64,000 nt of DNA from Hydrogenibacillus schlegelii (GCF_001653195.1 NZ_JXBB01000045.1:62001-126000); one strand, 5' to 3'. Positions 16,821-27,290 are shown, numbered from the stretch's first letter. Notes: generated from the letters alone by a model not told the origin. Translations and numbers: made by a program.

Positions 16821-19800
16821 GTGAGGAGGGTCCGTCCGCCGATGCCGAGAGAGATCCGTCGCTTTCAGAAGGTGCTGGTGGCCAACCGGGGCGAGATCGC
16901 CATCCGCGTCTTTCGGGCCTGCGCCGAGCTTAAGATCCGCACGGTGGCGATTTATTCCGAGCAGGACATCGCGTCCCTCCACCGCTATAAGGCGGACGAA
17001 GGCTACCTCGTCGGCGAAGGGAAGGCGCCGATCGAAGCATACCTCGACATCGAAGGCATCATCGACATCGCCAAGCGCCACGGCGTCGACGCCGTCCACC
17101 CCGGCTACGGTTTTCTCGCGGAAAACGCCGCCTTTGCCCGGCGCCTCGCCGAAGAAGGCATCGCCTTCATCGGCCCCCGGCCGGAGCACCTCGAGATGTT
17201 CGGCGACAAGGTGGAGGCCCGTCGGCGGGCGGCGGCGGCGGGGCTTCCGGTCGTTCCCGGGACGGAAGCGCCGGTGGCGGAACGCGAGGCGGTCGAAGCG
17301 TTTGCCCGGGAGCATGGCTTTCCCATCATCATCAAGGCGGCGGCCGGCGGCGGCGGCCGGGGCATGCGCGTCGTCCGGAGCGCCGCCGAGCTCAAGGACG
17401 CCTTTGAGCGGGCCCGTTCCGAAGCCCAGGCCGCTTTCGGCGACGGCCGGGTGTACGTCGAAAAGCTCATCGAGCGGCCGCGGCACATCGAGGTGCAGAT
17501 CCTGGGCGACCGCTACGGAAACATCGTCCACCTCTTCGAGCGGGACTGCTCGATCCAGCGGCGGCATCAAAAGATCATCGAGGTCGCGCCGGCGCGGGGG
17601 CTTTCGCCGGAGCTTCGGGCCCGGATCGCCGACGACGCCGTCCGCCTCATGCGGTCGGTCGGGTACGAAAACGCCGGCACGGTCGAATTTCTCGTCGACG
17701 CCGAGGGGCGCCACTATTTCATCGAAGTGAACCCCCGCATCCAGGTCGAGCACACGATCACCGAACTCGTCACCGACATCGACATCGTTCAGGCGCAGAT
17801 CCGCCTGGCGGAAGGCTACGCCCTCACCGATCCGGAGGTCGGCATCCCGCCGCAGGAAGAGATTCGTCCCCGGGGCTATGCCATCCAGTGTCGCATCACG
17901 ACCGAAGATCCGGAGAACAATTTCCTGCCGGACACCGGCCGCATCCTCGCCTACCGTTCGCCGGGGGGCTTCGGCGTTCGGCTCGACGGCGGAAACGGCT
18001 ACACCGGCGCCGTCATCACGCCGTATTACGATTCCCTCCTGGTCAAGGCGTCGACGTATGCCCCCACGTTTGACCTCGCGGCGGACAAGATGCTCCGGGT
18101 CCTTCGGGAGTTCCGCATCCGGGGCGTGAAGACGAACATCCCGTTTTTGGAAAACGTCATCGCCGACCGGGAGTTCCGGGAAGGGACGGTCGACACCCAC
18201 TACATCGAGCGGCGGCCGGACCTTCTCAACATGCCCCGGAGAAAAGACCGCGGCACGAAGCTCCTCCGTTTCATCGGCGAGGTGACGGTCAACGACCGCC
18301 TCGCGCCGGAGAAGCCGGCGCTCAAGAAGCCGCCGCGCCTCAGGCCCACGCCGGAGATGCGGGAGGCCGTCCGACGGCAGCTTCGCGGCGAGGGGCCCGT
18401 CCCGTCGACGAAGGTCCTCCTCGACACCCTCGGCCCCAAAGGGCTTGCCGAATGGGTGCTCAAGGAGCGGCGGGTGCTCCTTACGGACACGACGTTTCGC
18501 GACGCCCACCAGTCGCTGCTCGCCACCCGCGTCCGGACGCACGATCTCCTCGGCATCGCGGAGGCGACGGCGCATTTTGCGCCGGAGCTTTTCTCCCTCG
18601 AGATGTGGGGCGGCGCGACGTTCGATACGGCGATGCGCTTTTTGAAGGAGAGCCCGTGGGAGCGCCTCCGGCGGCTCAGGGAGATGATCCCGAATCTCCT
18701 CTTCCAGATGCTCCTCCGGGGCGCGAACGCCGTCGGCTACACGAACTACCCGGACAACGTCGTCCGGGCGTTCATCCACGAGGCGGCCCGGCAGGGGATC
18801 GACGTCTTCCGCATCTTCGACAGCCTGAACTGGTTCGACGGCATGCGGGTGGCGATCGAGGCCGTCCTCGAGACCGGCAAGGTGGCAGAGGTCGCCATCT
18901 GTTACACCGGCGACGTCCTCGACCCGGCGGAGAAAAAGTACACGATGCGCTACTACCTCGATCTGGCGAAGAAGATCGAGGCCGCCGGCGCCCACATCCT
19001 CGCGATCAAGGACATGGCCGGGCTTTTGAAGCCGTACGCCGCCTACGAGCTCATCCGGCAGCTCAAACAGGAAGTGTCGCTCCCGATCCACCTTCACACC
19101 CACGACACGAGCGGAAACGGCCTCTCGATGCTCCTCAAGGCGGTGGAAGCCGGCGTGGACATTGTCGACGGCGCCATCGCCGCCATGTCCGGTCTTACTT
19201 CCCAGCCGAGCTTAAACAGCCTCGTCGCCGCCTTAAAGGGAACCGACCGCGACCCGGGGATCGACGTCGAGCGGCTCGACCGCCTCTCCGATTACTGGGA
19301 GGTCGTCCGAACGTACTACGCGCCGTTTGAAAGCGACATGAAAGCGCCGGCGGCGGAGATCTACAAGTATCAGATGCCCGGCGGACAGTACACGAACTTA
19401 AAGCAGCAGGCGGCCTCCGTCGGCCTCGGCGACCGCTGGCCCGAGGTCAAAGAAGCGTACGCCCTCGTCAACCGCCTCCTCGGCGACATCGTCAAGGTGA
19501 CGCCGTCGTCGAAGATGGTCGGCGACTTTGCCCTGTTCATGGTGCAGAACAACCTCGACGAAAAGACGCTCTTCGAGCGGGGCGAAGCGCTCGACTTCCC
19601 GGCGTCGGTCGTCGACTACTTCATGGGCTACATGGGTCAGCCGCCGGGCGGGTTTCCGGAACGGCTGCAGAAGCTGGTGCTCAAAGGCAAAGAACCGCTT
19701 CGGGATCGCCCCGGGGCGGTGCTTCCGCCGGCCGACTTCGAGGCGATCGCCCGGGAGCTCGAAGAAAAGCTCGGCCGCCCGCCCGCCTTCGAAGAGGTGC

Positions 19801-20321
19801 TGTCGTACGTCCTCTACCCGAAGGTGTTCCTCGAGTACGCCGAGCACGTCGAGCGGTACGGCGACGTGTCGGTCCTCGACACGCCGACGTTCTTCTACGG
19901 CCTTCGGCCCGGCGAGTCGACGACGGTCGAGATCGAACGGGGGAAGACGCTCTACATCCGCCTCCTTTCGGTGAGCGACCCGGACGAAAACGGCCGCCGA
20001 ACCCTCTTTTTCGAGCTGAACGGCCAGATGCGGGCCCTCGACATCTTCGACCGCTCGATCGCCAAAGCCGAGCACGCCCACCCGAAGGCGGACCCGAAGG
20101 ATCCGCGGCACATCGGCGCTTCGATGCCCGGCAAGGTGCTCAAGGTGTTCGTCCGACCCGGCGAACGGATCGAGCGGGGGACGCCGCTTCTCGTCACCGA
20201 GGCGATGAAGATGGAGCTCACCGTGCAGGCGCCCCGGGACGGGGTCGTCGCCGAGGTGCTGGTCAAAGAAGGCGATCCGGTCGAAGCGGGCGATCTCTTG
20301 GCCGTGCTGGAAGACGCTTGA
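16821..20321 (+). CDS. pyc: Pyruvate carboxylase
   Basis: Multidomain biotin enzyme of 1166 residues that carboxylates pyruvate to oxaloacetate for anaplerosis. Order: biotin carboxylase (about 10-460; 'VLVANRGEIAIRVFRACAEL', ATP-grasp 'KAAAGGGGRGMRVV', 'FIEVNPRIQVEHT'), carboxyltransferase (about 530-810; 'TDTTFRDAHQSLLATR', 'HLHTHDTSGNGL'), PYC-conserved domain, and C-terminal biotinyl domain with biotinylated K1130 in EAMKMEL. Normal length for the alpha4 single-chain type. Two starts are possible: GTG 16821 (GAGGAG at 8 bases) or ATG 16842. BirA, which would attach the biotin, is encoded at 49.1 kb and the biotin pathway at 57-63 kb. Confidence 0.97.
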   Translation: MRRVRPPMPREIRRFQKVLVANRGEIAIRVFRACAELKIRTVAIYSEQDIASLHRYKADEGYLVGEGKAPIEAYLDIEGIIDIAKRHGVDAVHPGYGFLAENAAFARRLAEEGIAFIGPRPEHLEMFGDKVEARRRAAAAGLPVVPGTEAPVAEREAVEAFAREHGFPIIIKAAAGGGGRGMRVVRSAAELKDAFERARSEAQAAFGDGRVYVEKLIERPRHIEVQILGDRYGNIVHLFERDCSIQRRHQKIIEVAPARGLSPELRARIADDAVRLMRSVGYENAGTVEFLVDAEGRHYFIEVNPRIQVEHTITELVTDIDIVQAQIRLAEGYALTDPEVGIPPQEEIRPRGYAIQCRITTEDPENNFLPDTGRILAYRSPGGFGVRLDGGNGYTGAVITPYYDSLLVKASTYAPTFDLAADKMLRVLREFRIRGVKTNIPFLENVIADREFREGTVDTHYIERRPDLLNMPRRKDRGTKLLRFIGEVTVNDRLAPEKPALKKPPRLRPTPEMREAVRRQLRGEGPVPSTKVLLDTLGPKGLAEWVLKERRVLLTDTTFRDAHQSLLATRVRTHDLLGIAEATAHFAPELFSLEMWGGATFDTAMRFLKESPWERLRRLREMIPNLLFQMLLRGANAVGYTNYPDNVVRAFIHEAARQGIDVFRIFDSLNWFDGMRVAIEAVLETGKVAEVAICYTGDVLDPAEKKYTMRYYLDLAKKIEAAGAHILAIKDMAGLLKPYAAYELIRQLKQEVSLPIHLHTHDTSGNGLSMLLKAVEAGVDIVDGAIAAMSGLTSQPSLNSLVAALKGTDRDPGIDVERLDRLSDYWEVVRTYYAPFESDMKAPAAEIYKYQMPGGQYTNLKQQAASVGLGDRWPEVKEAYALVNRLLGDIVKVTPSSKMVGDFALFMVQNNLDEKTLFERGEALDFPASVVDYFMGYMGQPPGGFPERLQKLVLKGKEPLRDRPGAVLPPADFEAIARELEEKLGRPPAFEEVLSYVLYPKVFLEYAEHVERYGDVSVLDTPTFFYGLRPGESTTVEIERGKTLYIRLLSVSDPDENGRRTLFFELNGQMRALDIFDRSIAKAEHAHPKADPKDPRHIGASMPGKVLKVFVRPGERIERGTPLLVTEAMKMELTVQAPRDGVVAEVLVKEGDPVEAGDLLAVLEDA

Positions 20322-20334
20322 CCTTACAAACAAA

Positions 20335-20363
20335 GCCCCGCCCATCGGGCGGGGCCTTTTTTT
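20335..20363 (+). terminator. Rho-independent terminator after pyc
   Basis: Perfect 9-bp stem GCCCCGCCC/GGGCGGGGC with a 3-base loop, followed by seven T. Located between convergent pyc and uspA. Confidence 0.93.
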
Positions 20364-20383
20364 GCGCGGGTCCAACCATCCGG

Positions 20384-20827
20384 TTAGCGGGCGATGAGGA
20401 CGTTCGCCTTCACCGTCTGCAGCACGCGGTGGCTGACGCTCCCGAGGAAGAGCTCCTGCAGGGCGTTTAAGCCCCGGCGGCCGAGGATGACGAGGTCGAC
20501 CCCTTTCGCCTCGACGTAGTCGGCGATGGCCCGCGCCGGGTCTCCCTGAAGCAGCTCGACCGAAAGCGAGACGCCTTCCCGGTCCGCCTGTTCCTTGGCT
20601 TTGGCGAGGACGGCTTCGCCCCGCTTCAGCATCATCTCCCGGTACTCGGCGCCGGAGATCATCCCGGTCATCTGCGCGAAGACGCCCTCTTCGAAGTGAT
20701 CGAAGCGAACGACGTGGACGGCCACGAGGCGCGCCTCCGGCAGAAGCTTGGCGAGCGCGAGGCCGGTCTTGAGCGCCCGTTCGGCGTGCTCCGAACCGTC
20801 GTAGGCGACGAGGATGTGGCGATACAT
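20384..20827 (-). CDS. Universal stress protein, UspA family
   Basis: A 147-residue single-domain Usp with the N-terminal 'ILVAYDGSEHAERALKTGLA' and the ATP-binding G-2x-G-9x-G-S signature ('GRRGLNALQELFLGS'). ATP-binding Usp proteins are cytoplasmic stress or energy-status factors. It is transcribed toward pyc. ATG with AAAGGAGGCG upstream; a TATGAT box with preceding TG lies about 40 bases before the start and could serve as an extended -10. Confidence 0.92.
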   Translation of the reverse strand: MYRHILVAYDGSEHAERALKTGLALAKLLPEARLVAVHVVRFDHFEEGVFAQMTGMISGAEYREMMLKRGEAVLAKAKEQADREGVSLSVELLQGDPARAIADYVEAKGVDLVILGRRGLNALQELFLGSVSHRVLQTVKANVLIAR

Positions 20828-21200
20828 CGGGACGCCTCCTTTGATGGGGATTCACGTCCATCATATCACACATATTTCCAGGATGACCAAAAAAATAAGG
20901 AAAAATTTCGCCCTTTTTCCGCCGCGGGACGTCCCGGCGGCGCAAACGGGCGGAAGCACGCCCTTTTTCGTTCGGGATGAGGGCCTTCGCAAAGGGGGCG
21001 AGTAAAGTTAAGGAGACCTCACCTAACACCGAAATCCAGCGGCCAAAGAGACCGAACAAGGGTGAGGTCTCCCCTGGAATTCATTCGACGCCTGATCCCT
21101 CTTATCCTTACCAATTCCTCAACAAAATCCTTGTCCTTCGCTTTGCGTCCCTCTCCTTGAATCAGTGGGAAGAGGAGTCCCCTTCGCATCCGGCGGCGGT
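20828..21200. other. Gene-free stretch left of the IS element
   Basis: About 370 bases with no convincing gene. It holds the uspA promoter region, a small hairpin GGGCG..CGCCC followed by TTTTT near 20945-20968, and a perfect 12-base inverted repeat, GGAGACCTCACC (21012-21023) with GGTGAGGTCTCC (21061-21072). It is more AT-rich toward the right, probably from insertion history. Confidence 0.45.
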
Positions 21201-21288
21201 GTTACAGAACCCGCCGGCGAAAGCCCCGGAATTCATGCCGGGGATGAAGCCGGTTGTACATTCTTGATACACATGGTAGAATACGTGC

Positions 21289-21699
21289 ATGGTGGAGATA
21301 AGGTCCGGAAGACACTCCAGATATCTCATGCTGTACCACATGGTCTGGATTCCGAAATACAGGCGAACAGTCCTTGAAGGTCCCATGGCCGATCGTCTCA
21401 AGGAAATCCTGCAGGAAACGGCGAAAGAACGCGGTTGGGAGATCATCGCCATGGAGGTGATGCCGGACCACGTTCACCTCTTTGCTTCCGTGCCGCCGAC
21501 GATCCGTCCGGCCGATGTCGTGAAGGTGTTCAAGGGCGTAAGCGCCCGTAAGCTGCTTCTGGAGTTTCCCCATCTCCAGAAGTGAACCGGGCGCGGCACC
21601 CTGTGGGCGCCATCCTACTTCATGGCCACAGCCGGCCATGTTTCCGCCGAAACCATCCGCCGGTACATTGAAGAACAAAGACAGAAAGGAGGGGGCTGA
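21289..21699 (+). pseudogene. tnpA: IS200-type transposase TnpA with in-frame stop
   Basis: A 136-codon frame encoding a Y1 HUH transposase. The first part has 'YHMVWIPKYRRTVLEG' and the HUH motif in 'DHVHLFASVPP'. A TGA at 21583-21585 follows '...LLEFPHLQK'. The same frame continues exactly in register with '..LWAPSYFMATAGHVSAET' and the catalytic-Tyr helix 'IRRYIEEQ', ending at 21697-21699. In intact homologues the stop position is usually Arg or Gln, so a single C-to-T change (CGA or CAA-like codon) could explain it. The lesion separates the HUH metal site from the catalytic tyrosine, so the product should be inactive unless the stop is read through. Confidence 0.85.
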
Positions 21700-22599
21700 T
21701 TGCAAACCATCACCCTTCGCCTCCGGCTCCATCGCCCGACGCAGGCGAAGATCCGGCGGTATCGGGAACTCGTGGAACACACGACGGCCTTCGCCAACAA
21801 TCTCGTCGCCGCCGGGAGGCCAAAGGGACTCACCAGCCGGACGGCGCGGGCGTACCTCGCCGGCAACCTTCCGTCGGCCGTGATCAACCAGGCGCTTCGG
21901 GACGTGGCGGCGCATCGGGACGTTAAAACGTTCCGGGTCCTCTGGCCGTCGTTCAACAACCAGAACCTGCGCTTGAAAAAAGTCGGGGACTTCTGGACGG
22001 CTTCGTTTCCAATGCAAACCGGCCGGGTTCGGGTGCCGCTCGCGGTAACCCGTAAGCAGGCCGCCCTCCTTGAACGCCTCGGCCGGGACGTGAGGCAGGG
22101 AGCGGCGAAGCTGTACGAAAAGCGCGGGCGGTGGTTCCTCGCCCTTTCGGTCACGCTGCCCGTCGAGGAGAAGACGGCTGGGACTGAGTCCGGGAAAATC
22201 GCCGGCATCGACATGGGTCTTCGTTATCTCGCGGTCGTGAACGCGGGCGGGGAGACGCTCTTTTTCCCCGGCGATCAGGCGGCCTCCGTTCGCCGCCGGT
22301 ATCACGCCCTTCGCCGGCGGAACACCCGGAAGCGAGACTTCGGGCGATCGCTTCATTCCTGGTCTTTCTACCGGCTTCAGCAATTCATCGCCTACAAAGC
22401 ACGCCTCGCCGGTATCCGCGTCGAATGGGTGAACCCGAAGGACACCAGCCGGACGTGTCCGCGGTGCGGGCACTGCGCAAAAGAGAACCGAAACGGCATC
22501 CGGTTCCGGTGCCGGAAGTGCGGCTACCGCGGACACGCGGATGCCGTCGGCGCCTGGAATATCAGCCTCGCGATTAGCGGCCTGGCCGAGGCGGCGTAA
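21700..22599 (+). CDS. tnpB: TnpB-like protein lacking the RuvC-II segment
   Basis: 299 residues versus about 370-400 for active TnpB of this group. RuvC-I Asp is present (D171 in GIDMGL), as are the zinc ribbon (C253/C256 and C271/C274) and the RuvC-III Asp (D281). The segment that should lie between 'RRRNTRKR' and 'SLHSWSFYRLQQF' (about 60-70 residues, carrying the RuvC-II glutamate normally in an 'ALEDL'-type motif) is missing, with the frame kept. TnpB is an RNA-guided nuclease, and loss of the Glu should abolish cutting while RNA and DNA binding might remain. TTG start overlaps the tnpA stop, with AAAGGAGGGGG ahead of it. Confidence 0.8.
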   Translation: MQTITLRLRLHRPTQAKIRRYRELVEHTTAFANNLVAAGRPKGLTSRTARAYLAGNLPSAVINQALRDVAAHRDVKTFRVLWPSFNNQNLRLKKVGDFWTASFPMQTGRVRVPLAVTRKQAALLERLGRDVRQGAAKLYEKRGRWFLALSVTLPVEEKTAGTESGKIAGIDMGLRYLAVVNAGGETLFFPGDQAASVRRRYHALRRRNTRKRDFGRSLHSWSFYRLQQFIAYKARLAGIRVEWVNPKDTSRTCPRCGHCAKENRNGIRFRCRKCGYRGHADAVGAWNISLAISGLAEAA

Positions 22600-22765
22600 G
22601 CCGCCGTTCGAGGGCCGCCGCCCGGTGCGGTAACGCCTTTCGGCGGAACGCAGCCGGGGCGGGCCGAGACGTAAGCCCCGATGGCGCTGCGATGAGGCCG
22701 AAGCCGAAAGGCATGGGGCCGAGCAAGCGCTAACCTCCCCGTGGGAATCCCCGGAATTGAATTTG
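22560..22765 (+). ncRNA. Probable omega-RNA (reRNA) region of the IS605 element
   Basis: In TnpB elements the guide RNA covers the 3' end of tnpB and the right end of the element, with the guide just outside. Here 22600-22765 is GC-rich, non-coding and rich in short complementary blocks, ending in a hairpin-forming ACCTCCCCGTGGGAATCCCC. Extent and processing are inferred from the family. Confidence 0.45.
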
Positions 22766-22839
22766 AAAAGAATCCTGACGGAACGATAAACGATTCAAAG
22801 GCTAAATACGATCATCCTTAAAAATGAGGTGAGGTGACT

Positions 22840-23319
22840 ATGAAAATGAGAATGAGGTTCATGCTGGCCCACTTTATTTTCGCTGTCATGTTGGGTGTGA
22901 GTGCCTCAGGGAAGGCAACGGGCGTGCCCCGGCCTCAAAGCGTTGATCCGAAAGCCGATGTCGAAAATCCTGCTCCTGTCTTTCCGGACAACGCTCCTCT
23001 TGCTTCGTCCGGGATAATTCCAAAAGAGAAGATCATAGAAACGATCAAGGGACCGCCGGAGGGCCAGGTGTCCGCGGAACTCACGACGTGGAGGGCCTAT
23101 GAAAGGGCTGAGAAGACGGGGACCTCGCATTTCGTTGGGCCAGATCGTCAAGTGTGGGTCCTCAAGGCAAAGATGCCGGAATTCAATGATTTTCGTTTGG
23201 GTCTCATCCGAGATGCGGAGGTCACGTTCGTGTTCGATGCCGAAACAGGGCAACTTCTTAACCAAAAGATTGTCGGGTTTCCGGACAAATTGCCCATGAT
23301 CGCTCGACCCGATCGCTAA
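22840..23319 (+). CDS. Secreted or lipid-free exported hypothetical protein
   Basis: A 159-residue protein I do not recognise. A signal peptide is evident: basic start MKMRMRF, hydrophobic 'MLAHFIFAVMLGVSA', likely cleavage after 'ASG' or 'SGKA'. The mature part is Pro-rich, then has 'QVWVLKAKMPEF' and 'VTFVFDAETGQLL', reminiscent of PepSY-like or other periplasmic beta folds. Codon use is clearly less GC-rich than in all neighbours, and the gene lies directly beside a decayed IS element, so horizontal acquisition is likely. The ATG at 22840 follows GGTGAGGTG; a GTG 6 bases upstream is less likely. Confidence 0.65.
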   Translation: MKMRMRFMLAHFIFAVMLGVSASGKATGVPRPQSVDPKADVENPAPVFPDNAPLASSGIIPKEKIIETIKGPPEGQVSAELTTWRAYERAEKTGTSHFVGPDRQVWVLKAKMPEFNDFRLGLIRDAEVTFVFDAETGQLLNQKIVGFPDKLPMIARPDR

Positions 23320-23514
23320 TCGGTGGTTGGTGACCTTTGCTTCCTGACTGATAGGATCTCTACGACCCCCATCAGCTAGATTTACGACGGTTTCCCGCAA
23401 TGGGGACACGGCTCACCCAGTCAGCACACGGGAATGATCTCATGATGCTTCTGGGCGTTGCACACGGGGATCATTTCTTGTTCTAGCCATTTATGGTCAA
23501 CACAACGACGGAAC
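23320..23514. other. AT-richer spacer before thiC promoter
   Basis: No gene seen. Two imperfect direct copies of CACACGGGAATGATCT / CACACGGGGATCATTT occur near 23427 and 23461. The composition resembles the exported-protein gene rather than thiC, so the right edge of the acquired segment probably lies here. Confidence 0.4.
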
Positions 23515-23543
23515 TTGACGGGATTTTCGGCCTCTGGTAAAGT
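23515..23543 (+). promoter_or_regulatory. Sigma-A promoter for thiC leader
   Basis: TTGACG (23515-23520), 17 bases, TAAAGT (23538-23543), about 25 bases upstream of the TPP aptamer. Confidence 0.65.
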
Positions 23544-23565
23544 GAGGCTGACCACGCCCAAGGCG

Positions 23566-25608
<2,043 letters not shown>

Positions 25609-25624
25609 ATACGCCGTCTCCGTC

Positions 25625-25656
25625 AAAAGCCTCCGCGAACCTCGCGGAGGCTTTTT
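25625..25656 (+). terminator. Rho-independent terminator after thiC
   Basis: Perfect stem AAAAGCCTCCGCGA/TCGCGGAGGCTTTT with a 3-base loop, ending in a T-run. Confidence 0.93.
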
Positions 25657-25984
25657 GAGGTGTTCGCTCCGTCGCCCTGGGCGCCGGTTTTCGCGTCCGT
25701 TTTCGCCGATCGCGTCGGGCGTCCTTTCGCGCTTTCCCGCGGCTTTTGCGTTCGCTTTCCGCCGCAGCTTCGGGCGTCGTCCCCGACGTTCGCCTCGGTT
25801 TTTGGCCTGAGCGAAGACGGCGACGAGGGTTCGGCCGGCGTTCGGGGTACGGATGCGGCCGCATCCCGGCGGGGGTGGGCGCCGGCGGAGCAGGCTCCGG
25901 CGAAGGGGGCGCCGGTGGGGGTGGGCGCCGGAAAAAGCGGCGCCGGCGGGGACGGTTGACAGGCTTTGGCCCCGGCGGTAAGCT
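25657..25984 (+). promoter_or_regulatory. Gene-free gap ending in the ytxG promoter
   Basis: 25657-25955 shows only GC-rich non-coding sequence. The promoter is TTGACA (25956-25961), 17 bases, TAAGCT (25979-25984): a perfect -35 with a modest -10. Confidence 0.55.
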
Positions 25985-26052
25985 GGGGCTAGGCCCGCCC
26001 GTTTCGGCAAGGACCGGCCGGGGTGACGGCGACGACCGCAGGCGGGTGCGGC

Positions 26053-26577
26053 ATGCGGGCGACCCTGCGGGGACGAAAGGGGGCAAAAAGGCGCGCCGTG
26101 GGATGGGAGATGGCGGCCCTGGTGGCGGCGTTCGGAGCGGCCGGCGCCTTCATCGCAGTCGCGTGGGCGGTGCAGCGCTTTCTCCGGACGGCGGAAGCGG
26201 AACTTCGGTCGGCCGTCCGGGAACTTGAGGCGCTTTCCCGGACGGCCCAGGCGACCCTCGAGGAGGTCCGCCGGAGCGTCGATCGGCTGGCCGAGGACGT
26301 CCACGGCCTGGCAATGCGGGCTGAAGGTCCTCTTGTTCAGTCGGAGCGGCTGGCTAAGGAACTGACCGACCGGGCGCGGGAAATCGGCGGTGCGACGGCG
26401 TCCCTGCGCACCGCCGGGGAGCGGATGCTTACGGCAAGCAGCTGGTTGCTTCAAAAGGCGGCGCCTCGAGCCGGCCAGGTGGCGGAGGCGCTGGCGCTGG
26501 CCCGGGCCGGCGTCGAGCTCATCCGCCGCATTCGGGCGCGCCGGGCGACGGGAGAACGGTCCCAGGGGAGGGGATGA
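26053..26577 (+). CDS. ytxG: DUF948-domain protein, YtxG-like
   Basis: About 174 residues: an N-terminal membrane helix ('MAALVAAFGAAGAFIAVAWA') and then a long heptad-rich coiled coil typical of DUF948. Function unknown; in B. subtilis ytxG-ytxH form a general-stress (sigma-B/sigma-H) operon, and the same pair occurs here. The start is uncertain: GTG 26023, ATG 26053 or a later GTG just before the helix; none has a strong SD. Its stop lies three bases before ytxH. Confidence 0.75.
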   Translation: MRATLRGRKGAKRRAVGWEMAALVAAFGAAGAFIAVAWAVQRFLRTAEAELRSAVRELEALSRTAQATLEEVRRSVDRLAEDVHGLAMRAEGPLVQSERLAKELTDRAREIGGATASLRTAGERMLTASSWLLQKAAPRAGQVAEALALARAGVELIRRIRARRATGERSQGRG

Positions 26578-26580
26578 CCG

Positions 26581-27027
26581 ATGTGCCGGGCGGATGACCA
26601 GGCGATCAAAGGCTGGATCGGCGGAGCGCTGATCGGCGCTTTCGTCGGCGCCGCGACGTGCCTTTTTCTGACGCCAAAGCGCGGCGAGGAGATGCGGGAG
26701 GAAGTAAAAAAGGTCGCCGGCCGGGTGGGAGATGCCGCCCAGGCGGTCGGCGAGACGATCCGGCGGGAAGCGGAGGCGCTCGCCTCGCGGCTTCGGCGGT
26801 CTTCCCGTTCGGCCCTTGACGAGTGGACGGCGGTGAAGGACGACTTTGTCCGGGCGGTCGAGGCGAGCTTGAGCGCCGGGAAGGACCTCAAAGCGGCGCT
26901 GGAAGACGCTGCGGCTGCCGTCTTCGATCGGGCCGAAGCGGCCGCCGTCGAGAGCGTCCAGAAAGCGAAAGAGGCGGAAGACGGCGATTTGAAAGCGACC
27001 TCCGGCGCGCCCGAAGGAAAAGCCTAA
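26581..27027 (+). CDS. ytxH: YtxH-family protein
   Basis: A 148-residue protein: a Gly-rich membrane segment ('GWIGGALIGAFVGAATCLFL'), the family hallmark 'TPKRGEEMREEV', then a long Ala/Glu/Lys helical region resembling LEA/apolipoprotein repeats. Known as a stress-induced membrane-attached protein in Bacillus, with unknown mechanism. ATG follows GGGGAGGGGATGACCG. A terminator follows, closing the ytxGH operon. Confidence 0.82.
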   Translation: MCRADDQAIKGWIGGALIGAFVGAATCLFLTPKRGEEMREEVKKVAGRVGDAAQAVGETIRREAEALASRLRRSSRSALDEWTAVKDDFVRAVEASLSAGKDLKAALEDAAAAVFDRAEAAAVESVQKAKEAEDGDLKATSGAPEGKA

Positions 27028-27037
27028 GGAGCGAGAC

Positions 27038-27075
27038 AGCCGTCCGGCGGAAAGGCGATCGGACGGCTCTTTATT
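27038..27075 (+). terminator. Terminator after ytxH
   Basis: Perfect 9-bp stem AGCCGTCCG/CGGACGGCT with a 13-base loop, followed by CTTTATTT. Confidence 0.85.
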
Positions 27076-27151
27076 TCCGGTTTGGTGCATCTCGGAGGGG
27101 AGCGACCCGCGCCAGGTGGGGCCGGTCGGACCGATCGAAGCCGACCGACGC

Positions 27152-27181
27152 TTGACAAAACGGCCGCGTTCCTCATACAAT
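27152..27181 (+). promoter_or_regulatory. Sigma-A promoter of the trp operon
   Basis: TTGACA (27152-27157), 18 bases, TACAAT (27176-27181). Expected start near 27188, giving a leader of about 410 nt. Right at the 5' end, CCGCC (27192-27196) and GGCGG (27206-27210) can form a small stem-loop, as in the B. subtilis trp leader. Confidence 0.8.
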
Positions 27182-27290
27182 GGCGACAAGTCCGCCACCA
27201 TCGAAGGCGGCTTCGGGGCCACGGCGGTCTTTCCCGGCGCCGGCCGGGTCGTGCCGCGACCGTTCGAAGCCGCTGGCCTGCGGACGGGCA

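Larger units (their letters stand above)
21215..22765 (+). mobile_element. Degenerate IS200/IS605-family element
   Basis: Contains a tnpA-like HUH transposase gene with an internal stop and a shortened tnpB. Hairpin-forming GC palindromes at both ends (CCCCGG AATTCATG CCGGGG at 21223-21242; ACCTCCCCGTGGGAATCCCC near 22733-22752) and the shared string CCCCGGAATT suggest the left and right subterminal ends. This family has no terminal inverted repeats or target duplication, so the boundaries are estimates. Movement by its own transposase is unlikely given the lesions. Confidence 0.75.

Noticed and set aside
15123-19103. 1326-codon open frame on the minus strand opposite the F420 ligase-like gene and pyc
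   Set aside because: Lies exactly antisense to two well-recognised genes, has no SD and reads as a low-information Arg/Asp/Pro-rich sequence. A result of high GC at codon third positions.
23417-23480. CRISPR-like repeat pair (CACACGGGAATGATCT / CACACGGGGATCATTT)
   Set aside because: Only two imperfect copies with unequal context; no array. No CRISPR arrays were seen anywhere in the window.
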